Below, piece after piece: positions 58,936 through 64,000 of a stretch of 64,000 nucleotides of DNA. The stretch is taken from the NCBI RefSeq assembly GCF_004000825.1, contig NZ_BILZ01000019.1, forward strand, positions 29,871 to 93,870. Direction: 5' to 3'. Position numbers and translations under genes: made by a program. The notes beneath the pieces are model-generated. The model made no database searches. It was not told the DNA's origin and worked only from the letters and a program-made list of their open reading frames with translations. This DNA is from Paenibacillus kobensis NBRC 15729 (GTDB lineage Bacteria; Bacillota; Bacilli; Paenibacillales; Paenibacillaceae). Positions within the stretch are counted from its first letter, which is position 1. Each line of letters starts with the position of its first letter.

Positions 58936-59337
58936 CTACTCTGTCGGGTTAACAGCAAACAAAGAATGAATATTGCCTTCTGGATCGGCGAAAAACCCGG
59001 TCGTATGTCCCCATTCTTTGATCGTCGGCTCGGTAATCGCAACGGCGCCTTTCGATACGAATTGCTCGAACAGTTCATAGACCATCGCCGGGGAATCGCA
59101 TTCGAAGTTGAGCTCGAAGGCTTGTCCGCTGCGCTGCTCGATAAAAGTATGATGATCACTCGTATTCTCCGCCATCAAAGGTCTGGAGCATATCGCAAGC
59201 CGAACACCTTGGTTCACGAGTTCAACGTAATGCTCCTCTTCGACTGCAGCCTTGAATCCGATGACGTCCCGATAGAAGCCGGCCAGCGCAGCCACGTCAT
59301 TGGCAAGTATCGTAATGCCTTCTAATTTCACTTTCAT
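58936..59337 (-). CDS. VOC/glyoxalase-family protein
   Basis: A 133-residue VOC protein: LEGITILANDVAALAGFYRDVIGFKA, YVELVNQGVRLAICS, SDHHTFIEQRSGQAFELNFEC and the terminal GFFADPEGNIHSLFAVNP, close to glyoxalase/dioxygenase-fold proteins. Start ATG 59337 follows AGAGGAGGAGATTAGGC. It begins 16 bp after the LacI-type regulator stop codon on the same strand, so the two are probably co-transcribed. Its relation to glucan metabolism, if any, is unknown. Confidence 0.85.
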   Translation of the reverse strand: MKVKLEGITILANDVAALAGFYRDVIGFKAAVEEEHYVELVNQGVRLAICSRPLMAENTSDHHTFIEQRSGQAFELNFECDSPAMVYELFEQFVSKGAVAITEPTIKEWGHTTGFFADPEGNIHSLFAVNPTE

Positions 59338-59353
59338 GCCTAATCTCCTCCTC

Positions 59354-60379
59354 TTATATCCGCGACAGAGCGCCGCAGCTCTGACGAATGACAAGCTGCG
59401 GCGCAACCATGACCGAGCTTGATTGCAATTGTCCATTGATTAGGTCATAGAGCATTAGCGCCGCGAGCAAGCCGATCTTCTCCTTGTCCTGACGAACGGT
59501 CGTCAGCGGCGGAGTCACATATTTGCATGCCTCAATATCATCGCAACCGATGACGGCGACATCCTCCGGCACCCGGTACCCTTTCTCCTTCAGCGCCCGT
59601 ACGGCGCCTAGCGCCAGCAAGTCGGAGACAGCGAATACCGCGCGGGGGACCGTCCCCGACTCGATCATTCGCAGCATGGCCAGATATCCCGACTGCTCGA
59701 AAAAATCACTGCCGTTCACAAACCACGATTCCGTGACCGGCAGACCATAACGTTGCAGTGCCTCCCGATACGAATTCTCCCGCAGTTGAGATATCCGGCT
59801 CGTGTCCGAGCAGCCGATGAAGCCGAACTCTTTGTACCCCTGCAGATAAAAATGTTCAACCGCGTTGTTCGAAATGCTGCCGTTATCCGACATCGCGTAG
59901 CCCGACCGCGTACCGGTAAGCTCCAGATCGATTCCGATGCACGGAATATCGCTCTGATCCAGCTCCGCAATGCCCGGCTCGATCTCGTCCCCCGAAATAA
60001 TGATGCAGCCGTCAACCTGATGCTGGCGGCATCTGGAATAGTAATCGCCCTCGTCGTCGCTCAGCCGCTCGTTCGAGAAGAAAATCAGATCGTACCCCAG
60101 CAGCCCGATCCGCTTCTTGAACGCACTGATTACATCCACAAAGAAGAGATGATTGAATTCGGCATTTATTTTGCCGGCATATACGACGCCGATCAGCATC
60201 GACTTGCGCGGCGCTGCTGCCTTATTCGAATAAGTCGTCGAGTAGCCGTGCTCTTCGATAATTTTGAGAACCCGGTCCTTCGTTTCCGCCCCGACATCCT
60301 CGTAGTTGTTCAAAATTTTAGAGACAGTCGATACCGACACACCGGCTAGCTCAGCTATCGTCTTAATCGTAATCTTCAT
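59354..60379 (-). CDS. LacI-family transcriptional regulator
   Basis: A 341-residue LacI/GalR-type repressor. The helix-turn-helix is IKTIAELAGVSVSTVSKILNNYEDVGAETKDRVLKIIEEHGY; the periplasmic-binding-like domain contains SMLIGVVYAGKI, HQVDGCIIISGDEIE and the hallmark DVAVIGCDDIEACKYVTPPLTTVRQDKEKIG. Start ATG 60379 follows GTGGAGAACGGC. It is divergent from the GH81 glucanase gene, and the 540-bp interval carries four palindromes of operator type. It therefore probably controls the glucanase in response to a glucan-derived sugar (inference). Confidence 0.92.
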   Translation of the reverse strand: MKITIKTIAELAGVSVSTVSKILNNYEDVGAETKDRVLKIIEEHGYSTTYSNKAAAPRKSMLIGVVYAGKINAEFNHLFFVDVISAFKKRIGLLGYDLIFFSNERLSDDEGDYYSRCRQHQVDGCIIISGDEIEPGIAELDQSDIPCIGIDLELTGTRSGYAMSDNGSISNNAVEHFYLQGYKEFGFIGCSDTSRISQLRENSYREALQRYGLPVTESWFVNGSDFFEQSGYLAMLRMIESGTVPRAVFAVSDLLALGAVRALKEKGYRVPEDVAVIGCDDIEACKYVTPPLTTVRQDKEKIGLLAALMLYDLINGQLQSSSVMVAPQLVIRQSCGALSRI

Positions 60380-60447
60380 GCCGTTCTCCACTCTCTTCCG
60401 TCATCCATAACTTTCTTTATTTTACCATATAAAACCTCGTACTCACA

Positions 60448-60642
60448 GCGAAAATTTTCGCTTAAACTTCGTCAGAAAGCGAAATCGAAACGTTGTTATT
60501 TTACGAAAACTTTCGTCAATTTTCGCCCATCTGGTTTTTTTATCGTTGGTTTTGAACAGAAATCGTTATTTCGCGCTTTACATTTAGGAAATTTTCGGAG
60601 ATAATCAGAAAGCGATTCCTCGATGACTTACGAAATTTTCGT
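60448..60642. promoter_or_regulatory. Cluster of four LacI-type operator palindromes
   Basis: Within the lacI-GH81 interval are GCGAAAATTTTCGC (60448-60461, perfect), ACGAAAACTTTCGT (60503-60516), a weaker GGAAATTTTCGG (about 60587-60598) and ACGAAATTTTCGT (60630-60642, perfect with central T). All share (A/G)CGAAA-N0-2-TTTCG(T/C). LacI-family operators are palindromes of this type with a central CG in many cases, but here the centre is A/T. Further half-sites (GCGAAATCGAAACG, about 60479) occur. The 540-bp gap 60380-60920 otherwise shows only the short leader frame below. Confidence 0.75.
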
Positions 60643-60829
60643 AAAACTTTCATTTTACTTCGATTTCCCCACATCCCATGCACCTTCAACTAGAGCATCC
60701 TCAACTCAAACTTTTTCTTCATGACAGCGTACTTCAGACCCGACTTCCACCACTATTTTGCTACGGCATGATTTTCGCCAATGACCATTCCAATTGAATA
60801 AACACCAACTTTGCTGTGAAAGGAGGCGA

Positions 60830-60931
60830 TTGAGACCGGGCGCAAGCGGTCGAGCAGCTACGATCCGCAAGTCACGTCTGCATGCAGGACTAGATTTGAA
60901 CAGTTCAGAGGAGGAGAATCATGTTGTTTAA
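60830..60931 (+). CDS. Possible leader peptide before the GH81 gene (uncertain)
   Basis: A 33-codon frame starts at TTG 60830, preceded directly by AAAGGAGGCGA, an ideal ribosome site otherwise unexplained. It ends at TAA 60929-60931, overlapping the first bases of the glucanase gene in another frame. The peptide is Arg-rich then acidic (RPGASGRAATIRKSRLHAG). It could couple or modulate glucanase translation, or be chance. Confidence 0.3.
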   Translation: MRPGASGRAATIRKSRLHAGLDLNSSEEENHVV

Positions 60932-63900
60932 AAAACGGAAGTGGACGAAATTCATGACTCTAACCGCAATGCTCACATCAGTCATACTCGGCTCACTCGC
61001 AGGCCAGGCATCGGCGGCAACCGTGGCGGTCGGGGCAGGAAGCTATACAACAACACTGCCGGCAGGGCAGACGGGACCGCAAGGTGCCATCTATAAAACA
61101 TCAAATATAACAGGAGCCATGCCGACGAACGACTGGTGGAGCTCGCTCGCGTGGAAGGCTTATTCTGACGTCATGTTTCCGCACCCGCTGGCGGTTCAAG
61201 CGAAAACCGACGGACTCGGCATCGGCTATCCCGTTCAATCGGCTAGTGCAGACGCCATATTCGGCGCCTATGCGAACGACTTTACGCTCGGTCATTCAGC
61301 GCAATCGAGCTTCCCGGATACACGGGTCGACGCTTATAGCGATTGGACCGTATCCATGCTATGGAACAACGGCGGTACGATGCGCGTAACGACCGGCCAC
61401 GGCCTCCCTTTCATCTATAGCACCTATTCGGGCGGTCTGCCGAAACTGTCTTTCAGCGCTGTTCCGACCGTATGGTCCGGCAATGCGTCAAGCAGCGTAC
61501 TCGGCGTAACGGTGAATGGCCATCATTACGGCTTATTCGGCCCGACCGGGTCCACGTGGACGGGTATCGGTTCGTCTACACTGACGAACTCCTTGAACGG
61601 CAAATCGTACTTCTCTGTTGCCGTGCTTCCCGACAATACGGCAGCAACCTTGGCCGCCTATAAGCAATATGCTTATTCGTTCGTGACGAATACGACGACG
61701 AGCTACTCCTATCAGGCTGCGTCGAGCCAAGTCTCGACGACCTACGCGGTCACGACGCAAGCCATGGAAGGTACACAATCCGGTACGATCATGGCGCTCT
61801 ATCCGCATCAATGGAAGAATACGAGCCAGTCGCTGCTGCCGTATACATACGACAGCGTTAGGGGAACGATGAAAACGCTGTCCGGCAGCTCTTTCACGAC
61901 GAATATGACGTATCAGGGCATCCTCCCTTATCTTCCCGCCGTGGGCAGCTATAACGCTTCAACGTTGAACAGCTATGTTGAAACCGTTCGCACCGAGCCT
62001 AACCATACGGTCGGCTCAACCGACACGTACTGGCTGGGCAAATACCTTGGCCGCATCGCCAATCTGCTTCCGATCGCCCAGCAGGTCGGCAACACCGCCG
62101 CAGTATCCAACTTCCAGTCCTACTTGGAGTCGACGCTAAGCAACAACCTGACGGCTGGCAGCAAGACGAACAACTTATTTTATTACGATGGCAACTGGGG
62201 TACGCTGATCGGTTATCCGGCGAGCTACGGCTCGAACGATCAACTGAATGATCATCATTTTCATTACGGCTACTGGGTTCGAGCGGCTGCAGAGGTTGCC
62301 CTCAACAATCCAAGCTGGGCATCGAACGGCCAATACGGAGACATGGTCAACCTATTGATCAAAGATTTCGCGAACTGGGAACGGACTGACACAAGATTCC
62401 CGTATTTGCGCAACTTCGACCCTTACGCCGGCCATTCGTGGGCATCGGGCAACTCCGAGTTTGCCGACGGGAACAACCAGGAATCGTCTTCCGAATCCAT
62501 TAATGCTTGGGCTGCGATGATTCTGTGGGGTCAGGCGACCGGCAATACGGCGATTCGCGATGCCGGTATCTATATGTACACGACCGAGGTCAATGCGATC
62601 AACGAGTATTGGTTCAACACAGACGGCGCGAACTTCAAACCGGGCTACAACCATAACTATTCCTCGATGATTTGGGGGGGCAAATCGGTTTATGCAACCT
62701 GGTTCTCTGCCGACGTGCAAGCCATCCGGGGCATTAACATCCTGCCGGTAACCGCTGCATCTGCTTACCTGGGCTACAAGCCGTCCTACTCCGCGTCCTT
62801 CATCTCCCAAGCAGCAGCCGAACGGGGAAGCAATGCCTGGTCGATGTGGCCGGACATCTTCTGGGAATATCAAGCGCTTTACGACGCGAGCGGCGCGATT
62901 AGCCTATTCAACGCGAATCCGAACTATACACCGGAGGACGGCGAGTCGAAAGCCCACACGTACAGCTTCCTGTACAATATGCAAGCACTCGGGCAAGTCG
63001 ATACGACCGTTACGGCTAACGTACCGACTTACGGCGTATTCAAGAAAGGCTCCACTCGCAACTACGTCGCTTATAACGCAGGCTCGACAGCGATTACAGC
63101 CGTATTCTCGGACGGCACAACGCTGAGCGTTCCAGCGAAATCGGTTGCTTCCACACTGGGAACGGTGACGCCGCCAACCGGTCCATCGATTTCCAGCCTC
63201 AGCCCGGCTTCAGGCGCCGTCGGCACGAGCGTAACCGTGTCCGGCAGCAATTTCGGCGCTGCGCAAGGAACGTCTACTGTGAAGTTCGGCTCCACAACAG
63301 CGACCGTCACAAGCTGGTCGAACACGTCGATCACGGCTGTTGTGCCAAGCAGCTTGCCGGCAGGCAGCGTGAATGTAACTGTGACGACTTCGGCAGGCAC
63401 AAGCGGAAGCGCAGCGTTCACCGTAACGGGAGCATCGCTCGGCAGCAATATCCTGTACGTACGCTCCGGCGGAGCGCTTAACTTTACAGCGGGAACATCC
63501 GCTGCGGGCGATACGGTGGCCGCGGCAGGCGGCGCCAACTACGACGGTACGCCGCACAGCGAGGCGACCTATACAATAAGCGGCATTACCGCCACTTATG
63601 ATGCGACCAAATCCACAGCATTCCACCTGTTCTTGGACTCGGCCGCCAACGTCGGCAATGGTTTGCAAATGCAAATTATTTATGATTTCAATGGCAACGG
63701 CAGCGCGACAAGAACCGAAACGTACAATTATTTTGCAACGAACGACGTTACCGGCTGGGAAGATTATTCGCAAGGCAGCGGCTTGAAATCATCGGCCGGC
63801 TCCTTCGCCAATATGAACAACGGCAAGGTTACGATTAAAGTATGGAGCGCGATCGGCAACGGAAGCTCGACACTGCGCGTCAATGCAAGCAGTGCGAACG

Positions 63901-63935
63901 GCCAGCAGTCGGCTGTGACGATTCCGTTCAAGTAA
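60921..63935 (+). CDS. Secreted GH81 endo-beta-1,3-glucanase with IPT/TIG and CBM56-like module
   Basis: A 1004-residue secreted enzyme. A signal peptide (about 1-32, MTLTAMLTSVILGSLAGQASA) is followed by a GH81 domain (about 33-715): PTNDWWSSLAWKAYSD, the catalytic Asp region SNDQLNDHHFHYGYW and the two-Glu region EFADGNNQESSSESINAW. A TIG/IPT domain (about 730-815, PSISSLSPASGAVGTSVTVSG) and a C-terminal CBM56-like module (about 830-1004, NILYVRSGGALNFTAG) bind beta-1,3-glucan. It degrades fungal or algal laminarin-type glucan. GAGGAGGAGAATC precedes the ATG. The divergent LacI regulator and operator cluster imply inducible expression. Confidence 0.95.
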   Translation: MLFKKRKWTKFMTLTAMLTSVILGSLAGQASAATVAVGAGSYTTTLPAGQTGPQGAIYKTSNITGAMPTNDWWSSLAWKAYSDVMFPHPLAVQAKTDGLGIGYPVQSASADAIFGAYANDFTLGHSAQSSFPDTRVDAYSDWTVSMLWNNGGTMRVTTGHGLPFIYSTYSGGLPKLSFSAVPTVWSGNASSSVLGVTVNGHHYGLFGPTGSTWTGIGSSTLTNSLNGKSYFSVAVLPDNTAATLAAYKQYAYSFVTNTTTSYSYQAASSQVSTTYAVTTQAMEGTQSGTIMALYPHQWKNTSQSLLPYTYDSVRGTMKTLSGSSFTTNMTYQGILPYLPAVGSYNASTLNSYVETVRTEPNHTVGSTDTYWLGKYLGRIANLLPIAQQVGNTAAVSNFQSYLESTLSNNLTAGSKTNNLFYYDGNWGTLIGYPASYGSNDQLNDHHFHYGYWVRAAAEVALNNPSWASNGQYGDMVNLLIKDFANWERTDTRFPYLRNFDPYAGHSWASGNSEFADGNNQESSSESINAWAAMILWGQATGNTAIRDAGIYMYTTEVNAINEYWFNTDGANFKPGYNHNYSSMIWGGKSVYATWFSADVQAIRGINILPVTAASAYLGYKPSYSASFISQAAAERGSNAWSMWPDIFWEYQALYDASGAISLFNANPNYTPEDGESKAHTYSFLYNMQALGQVDTTVTANVPTYGVFKKGSTRNYVAYNAGSTAITAVFSDGTTLSVPAKSVASTLGTVTPPTGPSISSLSPASGAVGTSVTVSGSNFGAAQGTSTVKFGSTTATVTSWSNTSITAVVPSSLPAGSVNVTVTTSAGTSGSAAFTVTGASLGSNILYVRSGGALNFTAGTSAAGDTVAAAGGANYDGTPHSEATYTISGITATYDATKSTAFHLFLDSAANVGNGLQMQIIYDFNGNGSATRTETYNYFATNDVTGWEDYSQGSGLKSSAGSFANMNNGKVTIKVWSAIGNGSSTLRVNASSANGQQSAVTIPFK

Positions 63936-63963
63936 TGACCCGGTAGAACAACAGGCCGCTCAG

Positions 63964-63991
63964 CTGCGGCGGGATCGCATCCCGCCGGCAG
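63964..63991 (+). terminator. Hairpin after the GH81 gene
   Basis: CTGC-GGCGGGAT / ATCCCGCC-GGCAG with loop CGC lies about 28 bp past the stop. The T-run, if any, is outside the window. Confidence 0.6.
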
Positions 63992-64000
63992 CCGAAGCGG

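Noticed and set aside
1..64000. CRISPR array, tRNA, rRNA, insertion sequence or prophage genes
   Set aside because: No spaced identical repeats, no cloverleaf or rRNA stretches and no transposase or integrase motifs were seen.

Overview
The window looks like a chromosomal segment of a Gram-positive, spore-forming Bacillota, most likely Paenibacillus or a close relative. The reasons are strong AGGAGG-type ribosome sites, moderate GC, secreted beta-mannanase, beta-1,3-glucanase and LPMO enzymes, two sensor kinases preceded by sigma-H-like promoters, and many small regulators. No rRNA, tRNA, CRISPR array, phage or recognisable insertion sequence was seen.

Positions 1-12.5 kb hold an iron-acquisition island, all on the minus strand. 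From a promoter with an embedded Fur box (about 9.70 kb) an operon runs leftward: ATP-grasp ligase, diaminobutyrate aminotransferase (dat), MFS exporter, two IucA/IucC synthetases, an SbnG-like citrate synthase, an SbnH-like PLP decarboxylase, and a third IucA/IucC synthetase cut by the window edge. The MFS-IucA/C-IucA/C-SbnG-SbnH block repeats the order of the staphyloferrin B genes sbnD-E-F-G-H. The two genes that make L-2,3-diaminopropionate there (sbnA, sbnB) are absent, and Dat and an ATP-grasp enzyme are present instead. A second Fur-controlled gene encodes a FhuF-like ferric-siderophore reductase. A separate EmrB-type drug exporter follows.

From 12.5 to 34.5 kb lies a mixed region: a degenerate palindrome array, a GNAT enzyme, a GH5 mannanase with FN3 and CBM3, a TVP38 membrane protein, an APH/dehydrogenase/unknown operon, a chemoreceptor with almost no external domain next to a solute-binding protein without a signal peptide, an MFS transporter, SelO, a DUF5658 gene whose ribosome site lies inside a 45-nt palindrome, a broken flippase gene, an RMD1-type protein, a Nudix enzyme and three lipoproteins. 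From 34.5 to 38.5 kb are two tandem paralogous 7TM histidine kinases, each with a sigma-H-like promoter, suggesting sporulation phosphorelay kinases.

From 38.5 to 49.2 kb are small regulators (MarR, BlaI/M56, HxlR, XRE) with their targets, a chitin/cellulose-type LPMO, a prolyl-4-hydroxylase-like enzyme and an AEC transporter. From 49.3 to 52.5 kb is a surface-polymer O-acetylation cassette (DUF4358 lipoprotein, MBOAT, DHHW). The end of the window holds an AraC/effector-binding regulator, a YbaK deacylase, a soluble chemoreceptor, a secreted serine beta-lactamase-like hydrolase, and a divergent LacI regulator/GH81 glucanase pair separated by four palindromic operator-like sites.
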